Assembly (NCBI GenBank): GCA_021777285.1
Contig: JAJYDR010000010.1
Span: forward strand, 1 to 36,655
Length of the DNA stretch: 36,655 nt
Direction of reading: 5' to 3'
DNA from: Actinomycetes bacterium
GTDB taxonomy: Bacteria > Actinomycetota > Acidimicrobiia > Acidimicrobiales > RAAP-2
The translations under genes were made by a program, and so were the position numbers. Below the pieces are notes generated by a model that did not search any database, was not told the DNA's origin, and saw only the letters and a list, made by a program, of their open reading frames with translations. Position 1 is the stretch's first letter, and every line of letters starts with the position of its first letter. Positions 1-7,072 of the stretch are shown here, piece by piece.

Positions 1-121
1 GGCGTGGCGGTTGCCTCTGCCACGCCAGCTACACCTAGCCGGAACGGGACGCGCCGCACCTCGTCGTCACCTTAGGACTGTCGTTCGTCGTCCTCTCGAT
101 CGCCTCCAAGATCATGATTGG

Positions 122-127
122 TAGCGT
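122..127 (+). promoter_or_regulatory. -10 box of a likely leaderless promoter for the UvrD-like helicase
   Basis: TAGCGT ends 6 nt before the GTG start at 134, the spacing expected if transcription begins at the start codon. There is no Shine-Dalgarno sequence in between. No convincing -35 box is seen. Confidence 0.5.
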
Positions 128-133
128 CTGGTC

Positions 134-1750
134 GTGAGCGACGGCGCCGAGTTCTCCACCGATCTGCTGGTGGGCCTGACCCCTGAACAGCGCGAGGCGG
201 TGACCTCGAGCGCTCGACGCCTGCTCGTGCGAGCCACGGCCGGCTCGGGCAAGACCCACGTGCTGACCCTTCGCATCCAGCGGCGGATCGCCGAAGGCGA
301 CTACAGCCCCGACCAGGTGCTGGCCATGACCTTCACCCGGAAGGCGGGCGACGAACTGCGCCGACGCCTCTTCGCCTCGGGCATCAGCGACGTACGCGCG
401 GGCACGTTTCACCGCGCCGCACTCACCCTGGTGAATCAGCACCGACGTGACAGCGGCCGACCGCCCGTCGTGCTGGAGACCTCGCGCCGGCGCCTGGTAA
501 GCGCGCTGGCGGCCCAGCTCGCCGAGTCGGGCGTCGTGCGACTCGACGACTGGCAGCTGCCCCGGCTCGAGCTCGAGATCGGGTGGGCCCTCAGCCAGGG
601 GCTGAACGGCGGCACGTACATGCGCCAGGCCCGGCGCCATCATCGCGACGCGCCGCTGCCCGTGGCGACCTTCGCCGACGTGCTCGACCGCTACGTCGGG
701 TTGTGCCACAGCCGCGGCGTGCTCGACTTCGACCTCCTGCTGAGCGAGGCCATCGCGCTGCTGCGCAACGAGCCCGCCGTGCGCGCGGCCTTCCGTCATC
801 GCACCCCGTCGCTCTACGTCGACGAGGCCCAGGACATGAACCCGCTGCAGTTCATGCTGCTGCGCGAGATGGCCGGCGACGACCCCGACCTGTTCAGCGT
901 CGGCGACCCGAATCAGTCCATCTACGGGTTCAACGGGGCGAATCCCCAACTGCTGGGCGAGATCGTGAACACCTGGCCCGACACGGTGGTGCTCGACCTG
1001 ACGCGCAACCACCGCTCGACCGCGCGCATCGTCGCGGTCGCGAACACCCTGCTCGAGGAGGGCGCCCGCGGCATCGTCCCGGCGCGCGATGACGGTCCCA
1101 CGCCGATCGTTCGCGCCTATAACACCGACGACGAGGAGGCCCGCCACGTCGCCGCGTGGCTCGGCGTCAACCACCGCCCGGGCACCTCGTGGCGCTCGAT
1201 GGCGGTGCTGGCGCGCACCAACGCCCAGCTCGACCTCGTCGCGGCGGCCCTCGAAACGGCGTCGATTCCCGCCGAGCGGCGCGGCACCGACCACTCGCCC
1301 GCGTCGGACCTGTTCACGCCGAACGAGGGCCGGCGCGTCGAGCACAACACACCCGACGCGGTGGCACTTTCGACGATCCACCGTGCCAAGGGGCTCGAAT
1401 TCGAACACGTCGCGGTCGTCGGGTGGGCCGAGGGGCTGCTACCCCACTACAACGCAACCACCGAGGCCCAGCTCGCCGAGGAGCGACGCCTGGCCTACGT
1501 GGCGATCAGCCGCGCCGAGCTCTCGCTGCTGCTGACGTGGAGCCGCGGCCGCAATGACCCCCGGTACCCGGACCGCGCGCCGTCTCGCTACCTGGCGCCG
1601 ATCGAGCACGTCATCGCCGCCATCAACCGCAAGGACGCTCCCCTGACGGGCGAGGCGCGCAAGGCTCGGCTCGCGGCCATACGACGCGACCTCGCGGCCG
1701 CAACCGACGAAGTAGCGTGGCCCACTGATGGGCGATCAAGTACTTCGTGA
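134..1750 (+). CDS. Compact UvrD/Rep-family (superfamily 1A) DNA helicase
   Basis: ATP-dependent 3'-5' helicase of the UvrD/Rep type, probably acting in DNA repair or replication restart. The 538-residue product shows the ordered SF1 motifs: Walker A (ATAGSGKT, residues 34-41), motif Ia (TFTRKAGDEL, near 67), Walker B/motif II (DEAQD, 231-235), motif III (GDPNQSIYGF, 258-267), motif IV (RNHRST, near 292), motif V (STIHRAKGLEF, from 414) and motif VI (RRLAYVAISRA, 452-462). It is much shorter than E. coli UvrD (about 720). The shortfall lies between residues about 388 and 410, where the 2B subdomain should be, and at the C terminus. The GTG start is chosen for the -10 box 6 nt upstream. The last 23 nt overlap the next gene. 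Family assignment is firm; the exact cellular role is not visible. Confidence 0.93.
   Translation: MSDGAEFSTDLLVGLTPEQREAVTSSARRLLVRATAGSGKTHVLTLRIQRRIAEGDYSPDQVLAMTFTRKAGDELRRRLFASGISDVRAGTFHRAALTLVNQHRRDSGRPPVVLETSRRRLVSALAAQLAESGVVRLDDWQLPRLELEIGWALSQGLNGGTYMRQARRHHRDAPLPVATFADVLDRYVGLCHSRGVLDFDLLLSEAIALLRNEPAVRAAFRHRTPSLYVDEAQDMNPLQFMLLREMAGDDPDLFSVGDPNQSIYGFNGANPQLLGEIVNTWPDTVVLDLTRNHRSTARIVAVANTLLEEGARGIVPARDDGPTPIVRAYNTDDEEARHVAAWLGVNHRPGTSWRSMAVLARTNAQLDLVAAALETASIPAERRGTDHSPASDLFTPNEGRRVEHNTPDAVALSTIHRAKGLEFEHVAVVGWAEGLLPHYNATTEAQLAEERRLAYVAISRAELSLLLTWSRGRNDPRYPDRAPSRYLAPIEHVIAAINRKDAPLTGEARKARLAAIRRDLAAATDEVAWPTDGRSSTS
1713..1718 (+). promoter_or_regulatory. Possible internal -10 box before the FAD oxidase gene
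   Basis: TAGCGT, identical to the box of the upstream helicase, lies 9 nt before the ATG at 1728, inside the helicase 3' end. The spacing is longer than the 6 nt seen elsewhere in this window, so a transcript would carry a very short leader. Weak support. Confidence 0.25.
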
Positions 1751-3122
1751 GGCGCTGACGTCGCTGCTGGGCGACGGCGCCGTCACCTTCAGTCCGCACC
1801 ACAATCCCGACGACCTGCACGACGAAACCCTGCACCCCGACCGCGTCGAGCCCTTCGCGGTCGCCTACCCCTCTTCGACGGAAGACGTCGCCGCCATCGC
1901 GCGCCTCGCCAGTCGCCACCAGGTGCCGATCACGCCGCGCGGTTCGGGCACCGGCCTTTCCGGGGGCGCGACCCCGGTAAAGGACGGCATCGTCGTCAGC
2001 TTCGCCCGGATGAACGACATCCGTTCCATCGACGAGCGCGACCACGTCGTGGTCGTCCAGCCGGGCGTGATCCTGCGCGATCTCGATGACGCGCTGCGAC
2101 CCCTGGGCCTGCGCTACCCCGTCTACCCCGGCGAGACCTCGGGCTCGCTGGGGGGCAACGTCAACACCAACGCCGGCGGCATGCGGGCCGTTCGCCACGG
2201 GGTGACCCGCCAGCACGTCCTGGGCCTCGAGCTCGTGCTCATCGACGGCACGGTGATGCGCGTCGGCGGCCCGGTGATGAAGTCCTCGTCGGGCTATGAC
2301 CTGACCCAGCTCATCGTTGGCAGCGAGGGCACCCTCGCGATGGTGACCGAGGTCACGCTTCGGCTCTCGCCGCGCTTCGATCACACCGCCACGGTCCTCG
2401 TGCCCTTCGCCGACCTGACCGAGGTCACGTCGATCGTGCCGCGCATCGTCGCCTCCGGTCTCGAACCGTCGATCCTGGAGTACCTCGACCTGCTCACCAT
2501 GGCCGCGATCACCAAGGCGTCCAACCTCGAGCTCGGGGTCGCCCCCGACGTGGTGGCGCGCACGTCGGCCTACCTCGTCATCGTGCTCGAGACTCGCACC
2601 GCGGCCCAGCTCGACAACGACCTCGCGGACCTCGCGGACCTGGTGGAGTCGGCCGGCGCCCTCGACGTCTACGTGCTGCCCGGCGGCGCCGCCGCCCGCT
2701 TGATCGAGGCCCGCGAACGGGTCTTCTGGGTCTCCAAGGCGGCCGGCGCCAACGAGATCATCGACGTGGTCGTGCCCCGTTCTCGGGTCCCGGAGTTCCT
2801 CGAGCGCGCCCAGCTGCTCGGCGAACAGTTCGGCGCCTTCGTGGCCGGCTGCGGCCACGTCGGCGATGGCAACGTCCACCTGTCGATCTTCCAGGACGAT
2901 CACGAACGCCGCGGCGCCATGCTGCACGAGCTCTTCGCCGCGGGGCTGGCGCTCGGCGGACAGATCTCGGGTGAGCACGGCATCGGCCGCGACAAGCAGG
3001 CCGCCTACCTCGCGCTCAGCGATCCCAACGTCCTCGCCCTGCAGCGACGGCTGAAGCAGGCCTTCGACCCGTCGGGTCTGCTGAACCCCTTCCGCCACCT
3101 CGACGACCGGGTCCGGCCGTGA
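1728..3122 (+). CDS. FAD-linked oxidase, glycolate oxidase subunit GlcD / D-lactate dehydrogenase type
   Basis: Flavoprotein of 464 residues predicted to oxidise a 2-hydroxy acid such as glycolate or D-lactate to the 2-oxo acid. The N-terminal PCMH-type FAD domain has the PRGSGTGLSGG loop, the PGETSGSLGGNVNTNAGG segment and GSEGTLAMVTEVTLRL. The C-terminal FAD-oxidase domain has CGHVGDGNVHLSIF and GEHGIGRDKQ, both typical of GlcD and D-lactate dehydrogenases. Length fits the family (about 460-500). The ATG start overlaps the helicase end by 23 nt, and the stop overlaps the GTG of the next gene in GTGA, so the three genes are probably co-transcribed. The exact substrate cannot be read from sequence, and no GlcE or GlcF partner is nearby. 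Confidence 0.9.
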   Translation: MGDQVLREALTSLLGDGAVTFSPHHNPDDLHDETLHPDRVEPFAVAYPSSTEDVAAIARLASRHQVPITPRGSGTGLSGGATPVKDGIVVSFARMNDIRSIDERDHVVVVQPGVILRDLDDALRPLGLRYPVYPGETSGSLGGNVNTNAGGMRAVRHGVTRQHVLGLELVLIDGTVMRVGGPVMKSSSGYDLTQLIVGSEGTLAMVTEVTLRLSPRFDHTATVLVPFADLTEVTSIVPRIVASGLEPSILEYLDLLTMAAITKASNLELGVAPDVVARTSAYLVIVLETRTAAQLDNDLADLADLVESAGALDVYVLPGGAAARLIEARERVFWVSKAAGANEIIDVVVPRSRVPEFLERAQLLGEQFGAFVAGCGHVGDGNVHLSIFQDDHERRGAMLHELFAAGLALGGQISGEHGIGRDKQAAYLALSDPNVLALQRRLKQAFDPSGLLNPFRHLDDRVRP

Positions 3123-4672
3123 ACGGCGCCCGGTCGCTGCTCGCCACGATGGGCGCCAACGGCGTCACCACAGTCTTCGCCAATCCCGGCACGTCAGAGA
3201 TGCACTTCGTCGCCGCGCTCGACGACGTCGCGGACGTGCGCGCGGTGCTCTGTCTCTTCGAAGGGGTGGCGACGGGCGCCGCCGACGGCTACGCGCGCGT
3301 GACGGGTCGTGCGGCCGCGACGCTGTTGCACCTGGGGCCGGGGCTCGCCAACGGCTGGGCCAACCTGCACAACGCGCGCCGCGCGCGCGTGCCGCTGCTC
3401 AACGTCATCGGCGATCACGCGACCTACCACGCGCGCTACGACGCGCCGCTGCAGAGCGACATCGCCGCCGTCGCGGGCGCCCTCGACGGCCCGGTGTTCA
3501 ACCCGCGCCGTCCCGACGACGTGGCCACCGAGGCGGCGCGCGCCATCGCCGGTGCCTACGGCCCGCCAGCGCGCGTGGCCACGCTCATCCTGCCCGCCGA
3601 CGTCTCCTGGGGCGAGGTCCCCACGCCACCGGCCGAGTGGCCCGTTGCCATGCCGACCCGCGCGCCCGCGCCCGACGACGACCTCCTCGAACTCGCCGCG
3701 ACGCGCCTGCGCACGACGCGGTCGGCCGTCTTCCTCGGCGGCACGGCGACCACCCAGGCGCTGATGGGCCTCGCCCAGCGGATCGGGGCCGCGAGCGGCG
3801 CCAAGGTGATGGTCGAGACGTTCCCCACCGCGATGGACCGCGGCGCGGGCGTCTTTCAACCCGAGCGACTGATCTACCTGAGCGAGTTCGCCGTCGCCCA
3901 ACTCGCCGATCTGGAGACGCTCGTCCTGATCGGCACGAACGAACCCGTCGGCTTCTTTGCCTACCCCGATGTGCCGAGCCGGCTCGTCGGCGAGGACTGC
4001 CACGTCGTCGCGCTCGCCCCGCCCGGCACCGACGCCGAAGCCGCGCTCGCGGCGTTGGTCGGTCTGCTCGATGCGCCGGTCGTCGCCCCGGCCCGCGGTG
4101 ACGCACCCGAAGCGCCCAGTGGCGCCCTCACCGCCCAGAGCCTCGCCGCGGCCATCGCCGCCACGATGCCCGACGGGGCGGTCCTGAGCGACGAGTCCAA
4201 TACGAGCGGCATCCACCTCTACGGCGCGACGGCCTTCGCCGCGCCCCACCGACTGCTCACGCTGACGGGTGGATCGATTGGCTTTGGCCTACCCGTGGCG
4301 GTCGGCGCCGCGATCGGCTCGGGCAGCCGGGTCATCGCCCTCGAATCGGACGGATCGATGATGTACACCATGCAGGCGCTCTGGACGATGGCCCGCGAGG
4401 GTCTTGACGTCACGGTCGTCGCACTGTCCAACCGCCGCTACGCCATCTTGGACTTCGAGCGCCAGCGGGTCGGCGCGACCGGCGCCGGCGACGCCAGCGA
4501 GCGACTGCTCGCGCTGGACCAGCCGACCCTCGACCTGTGCGGGGTCGCACGCGCCCTGGGTGTGCCGGCGACCATGGTCACGACCGCCGACGAGCTCGTG
4601 AGCGCGCTGCGCCGCTCGTACGCCACCGACGGACCCTCGTTCATCGAGGTGCCGCTGCCCGCCGCCTTCTAA
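3119..4672 (+). CDS. Thiamine-diphosphate-dependent enzyme, IlvB-like (annotated in many genomes as acetolactate synthase large subunit)
   Basis: Protein of 517 residues with the three-domain TPP-enzyme plan. The N-terminal PYR domain carries the catalytic Glu49 (FEGVATGAADGYARVTG) after the ANPGTSEMHFVAAL signature of an IlvB/benzoylformate-decarboxylase-like subfamily. The PP domain starts near residue 390 (GGSIGFGLPVAVGAA). The metal/TPP motif reads ESDGS (409-413) rather than GDGS and is closed by SNRRYAIL. It is probably a 2-oxo-acid decarboxylase or carboligase. It lacks the usual anabolic acetolactate synthase context (no ilvN or ilvC). It starts by GTGA overlap with the FAD oxidase, suggesting that the oxidase product could be its 2-oxo-acid substrate (inference). 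Its stop overlaps the converging xthA stop. Confidence 0.85.
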   Translation: MNGARSLLATMGANGVTTVFANPGTSEMHFVAALDDVADVRAVLCLFEGVATGAADGYARVTGRAAATLLHLGPGLANGWANLHNARRARVPLLNVIGDHATYHARYDAPLQSDIAAVAGALDGPVFNPRRPDDVATEAARAIAGAYGPPARVATLILPADVSWGEVPTPPAEWPVAMPTRAPAPDDDLLELAATRLRTTRSAVFLGGTATTQALMGLAQRIGAASGAKVMVETFPTAMDRGAGVFQPERLIYLSEFAVAQLADLETLVLIGTNEPVGFFAYPDVPSRLVGEDCHVVALAPPGTDAEAALAALVGLLDAPVVAPARGDAPEAPSGALTAQSLAAAIAATMPDGAVLSDESNTSGIHLYGATAFAAPHRLLTLTGGSIGFGLPVAVGAAIGSGSRVIALESDGSMMYTMQALWTMAREGLDVTVVALSNRRYAILDFERQRVGATGAGDASERLLALDQPTLDLCGVARALGVPATMVTTADELVSALRRSYATDGPSFIEVPLPAAF

Positions 4673-5430
4673 ACCGCGTCGAATTCGGCCACTACCGGGG
4701 CGTGGTCCGACGGCTTGTCGCCCTTGCGGGCGTCGCGGTCCACGTACCCGGCCGTCGCGCGCCGGCCCAGGGCCTCGTCCACGAGCAGCAGGTCGATCCG
4801 CAGCCCGTGGTTCTGGTGGAACGCGCCGCCGCGGTAGTCCCACCACGAGAATGCCGGCTCGCCGGGGTGCAGCTCGCGAATGACGTCGACCAGACCCGTC
4901 GACTCGATCGCGCGCACCGCCGCGCGCTCGGGCTCACTGACGTGGGTCGCGCCGACGAAACTCGCGGGGTCCCAGCAGTCGAGGTCGGTGGGCGCGACAT
5001 TGAAGTCGCCGCCGAGGATAAAGGGGCCCGCCGAGCGCGCCGCCGCGAGTTCCCCGAGCCGGCCCAGCCAGTCCAACTTGTAGCGGTAGTGCGGGTCGTC
5101 GAGGGACCGGCCGTTGGGAACGTAGCAGGAGTAGACCCGCACGCCGCCACAGGTAGCGCCGATGATGCGCGCCTCGGGGTCGTCGTCGCCGAAACCGCGC
5201 TGCACGTCCGTCACGCCGACGCGCGACAGGATCGCGACGCCGTTCCACTGCCCCTGGCCGTAGTGCGCAGCGGCGTAGCCCGCGTCGGCGATCGCCCCGA
5301 CGGGAAATCGGTCGTCCGTGGACTTCGTCTCTTGAATGAGCACGACGTCGGGCTGGGCATCGGCGAGCCATGACGTCAGACGGGGCAGCCGGGCCGCCAC
5401 CGAGTTGACGTTCCAGGTCGCGATCTTCAC
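4669..5430 (-). CDS. xthA: Exodeoxyribonuclease III (AP endonuclease)
   Basis: Mg-dependent 3'-5' exonuclease and apurinic/apyrimidinic endonuclease for base-excision repair, 253 residues, the normal family size. The endonuclease/exonuclease/phosphatase fold residues are visible: N7 in ATWNVNS, E34 in IQETKS, Y103 in YVPNGR, D142 and N144 in GGDFNVAP, and the closing DH pair in SDHAPV near 242. The GTG start at 5430 gives the usual N terminus KIATWNVNS and makes a GTGA overlap with the FabZ-like gene. A longer open frame upstream overlaps that gene and is not used. It is the last gene of the kgd operon, and its stop overlaps the stop of the converging TPP-enzyme gene. Confidence 0.95.
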   Translation of the reverse strand: MKIATWNVNSVAARLPRLTSWLADAQPDVVLIQETKSTDDRFPVGAIADAGYAAAHYGQGQWNGVAILSRVGVTDVQRGFGDDDPEARIIGATCGGVRVYSCYVPNGRSLDDPHYRYKLDWLGRLGELAAARSAGPFILGGDFNVAPTDLDCWDPASFVGATHVSEPERAAVRAIESTGLVDVIRELHPGEPAFSWWDYRGGAFHQNHGLRIDLLLVDEALGRRATAGYVDRDARKGDKPSDHAPVVAEFDAV

Positions 5431-5861
5431 GTCAGATCGGCCAGCACGAAGAGCAGGTCCGCCTCGGCGGCGACGTCGCCGGCCACGGTGGCGACACCGT
5501 GGCCCTTGCCCGCGCGCGCCGAGAGCCGGGTCATCTCGCAGTACAGCGTCACCGTGTCGCCCGGCACGACCTGTCGACGGAATCGGGCGTGTTCGACGCC
5601 GCCGAAGAGCGGCAGGCGCCCGCGGTAGCGCTCGTCGGCGAGCACCGCGACGCCCCCGCACTGGGCGAGCGACTCGAGCAGCAGGACCCCGGGTGTCGTG
5701 GGGCGTCCCGGGAAGTGCCCAGGAAAGAACCACTCGTCACCGCGCAGGGTCCAGGTGCCTGTCGCGTGCTGGCCGGGCTCGATCTCGAGGAGCTCGTCGA
5801 GCAACAAGAAGGGCTCGCGGTGCGGCAGCCAGTCCCGGGGGTCGAGGGAGAGGTCGTTCAT
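5427..5861 (-). CDS. FabZ-like 3-hydroxyacyl-ACP dehydratase (hotdog fold)
   Basis: Protein of 144 residues, matching the size of FabZ, which dehydrates 3-hydroxyacyl-ACP in type II fatty acid synthesis. The central signature is FFPGHFPGRPTTPGVL with catalytic His49 and Glu63 (LLESLAQCGG). The flanking strands (PHREPFLLLDELLEI and CEMTRLSARAGKGHG) also fit. Start and stop are both in 4-nt overlaps: ATGA with the NYN gene and GTGA with xthA, so translation is probably coupled. No fab genes are beside it, so the physiological acyl chain is unknown; a dedicated or secondary dehydratase is possible. Confidence 0.85.
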   Translation of the reverse strand: MNDLSLDPRDWLPHREPFLLLDELLEIEPGQHATGTWTLRGDEWFFPGHFPGRPTTPGVLLLESLAQCGGVAVLADERYRGRLPLFGGVEHARFRRQVVPGDTVTLYCEMTRLSARAGKGHGVATVAGDVAAEADLLFVLADLT

Positions 5862-7072
5862 GACAGGGCCAATTCTGCGATCCGCCGATCGGGATCCACG
5901 GTGATGAGGCGGAACGTGCGCCGATCGCCGCGCTTGAGCACGTCGCGCGCCCTCGCCGGCGGCGGATCACCGAGCAGGGTCGTCGGGGCGTAACACTCGA
6001 CCTGGCCGCCCTTGAAGGTGACGGTGATGACCGCGCCGTGAGACGTGAAGGTCGTCACCTCGCCCTCGAGGCGCGCGCCGAGTTTGAAGGCGGTGCGAAA
6101 GCGCGCGAAGGTGTCTTCGGGGTTGACGGGCTGACGGCCGCGCCGCAGTGCCACCGTCGGAGCGATCGTCGTCGGCGCTGGCTCGACGCTTCGGAGCGTG
6201 GTCGCCACCGGGACCGCGTCCTTCACCGGCGCGACGGACTCGGACCGACGCTTGGTGACGGCCTTGGTCGGCGAAGACTTCGTCGCGGGGGCTCGCTTGG
6301 CTGGCGTGCGCTTTGCCGCCTCGGTCTTCTTCGTAGCCTCGGCCTTCTTCGTGGGTTTCGTAGCCTTGGCCACCGGCGTCTTGGCTGCGGGCGCCGGCGG
6401 TGCGGTCGACTTCGCTGCGGGCGGCGGTGCCGTTATCTTGGCCGCGGGCGCGGCCGCTGCGGTCGTCTTGGCCGCGCGCTTGGACGCGCGCGCCACCTTC
6501 TCGGGCGTCTTCTTCGCCGGGGCTTTCGCTTCCGAGGGTTTCGCACTCGGTTTGGCGGCCGAGATGGTGGTGCCAATCGACGGGGCAGCCCCGTCGGGCA
6601 TCAAGACCGCGAGCTTCTTGACCGTGCGCGCGCTCTTCGTGCCGCGCACCGGCAGTCGGGGGGTGAAGATCCAGCCGACCCCGGGGACCGGCTTGCCGCC
6701 GACCAGCCTTCCCTCGTCGAAGAGCCACGGGTAGATGGCGTGGAACTCCTGGAACGAATCGTTACTCAGCACCACGCCATTGATCCGGTCGGCGATCTTC
6801 AAGATGAAGGCGTCGCCTCGGCCGATGGCCCCAGCCGGCGGCGTCACGATCGTGCCGTCGAGCTCGCGGTCCTTAAAGTGTGCCCGCTCGGCGCTCGCGA
6901 CGCGGTGGCCGAAGCTCGCGTCCACGACCACGACGATTTCCGCGCGCGGGTTCTCCTCGCGAAAGGCCTTGATCGCGTCATCCAACTGGCCCAGGCTCGG
7001 ATCGGTACGACCCTCGGTGGCGAGATTCGAGCCGTCGACGACGACGCGAAGCCGCGCGCGGGTCGCGCTCAC
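5858..7072 (-). CDS. NYN-domain (Zc3h12a-like) nuclease with a long Lys/Ala/Pro-rich linker and a C-terminal S1-like domain
   Basis: Protein of 404 residues with three parts. Residues about 7-140 form a NYN/PIN-like ribonuclease domain with acidic positions D13 (VVVDGSNLA), D51 (VVVVDASF), D87 (GRGDAFIL) and D105 (LSNDSFQEF). Residues about 165-310 are low-complexity Lys/Ala/Pro/Thr sequence resembling histone H1 tails. Residues about 320-404 look like an S1/OB RNA-binding domain (LGARLEGEVTTFTSHGAVIT, then LKRGDRRTFRLITVD). It is likely an RNA-cleaving enzyme with two nucleic-acid-binding attachments; the target is unknown. GTG at 7072 is chosen because it makes GTGA with the kgd stop; the longer open frame runs antisense-like through kgd. 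Confidence is high for the NYN domain and moderate for S1. Confidence 0.85.
   Translation of the reverse strand: MSATRARLRVVVDGSNLATEGRTDPSLGQLDDAIKAFREENPRAEIVVVVDASFGHRVASAERAHFKDRELDGTIVTPPAGAIGRGDAFILKIADRINGVVLSNDSFQEFHAIYPWLFDEGRLVGGKPVPGVGWIFTPRLPVRGTKSARTVKKLAVLMPDGAAPSIGTTISAAKPSAKPSEAKAPAKKTPEKVARASKRAAKTTAAAAPAAKITAPPPAAKSTAPPAPAAKTPVAKATKPTKKAEATKKTEAAKRTPAKRAPATKSSPTKAVTKRRSESVAPVKDAVPVATTLRSVEPAPTTIAPTVALRRGRQPVNPEDTFARFRTAFKLGARLEGEVTTFTSHGAVITVTFKGGQVECYAPTTLLGDPPPARARDVLKRGDRRTFRLITVDPDRRIAELALS

Noticed and set aside
1..133. Small inverted repeat at 1-26 (GGCGTGGC with GCCACGCC)
   Set aside because: An 8-bp stem with a 10-nt loop at the very edge of the window. It may be the terminator of an unseen upstream gene, but there is no T-run and the context is missing.
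35..1408. 457-residue minus-strand frame opposite the helicase gene
   Set aside because: Arg/Gly/Val-rich shadow sequence with no family features, fully antisense to a gene with every SF1 helicase motif. High GC makes long shadow frames common.
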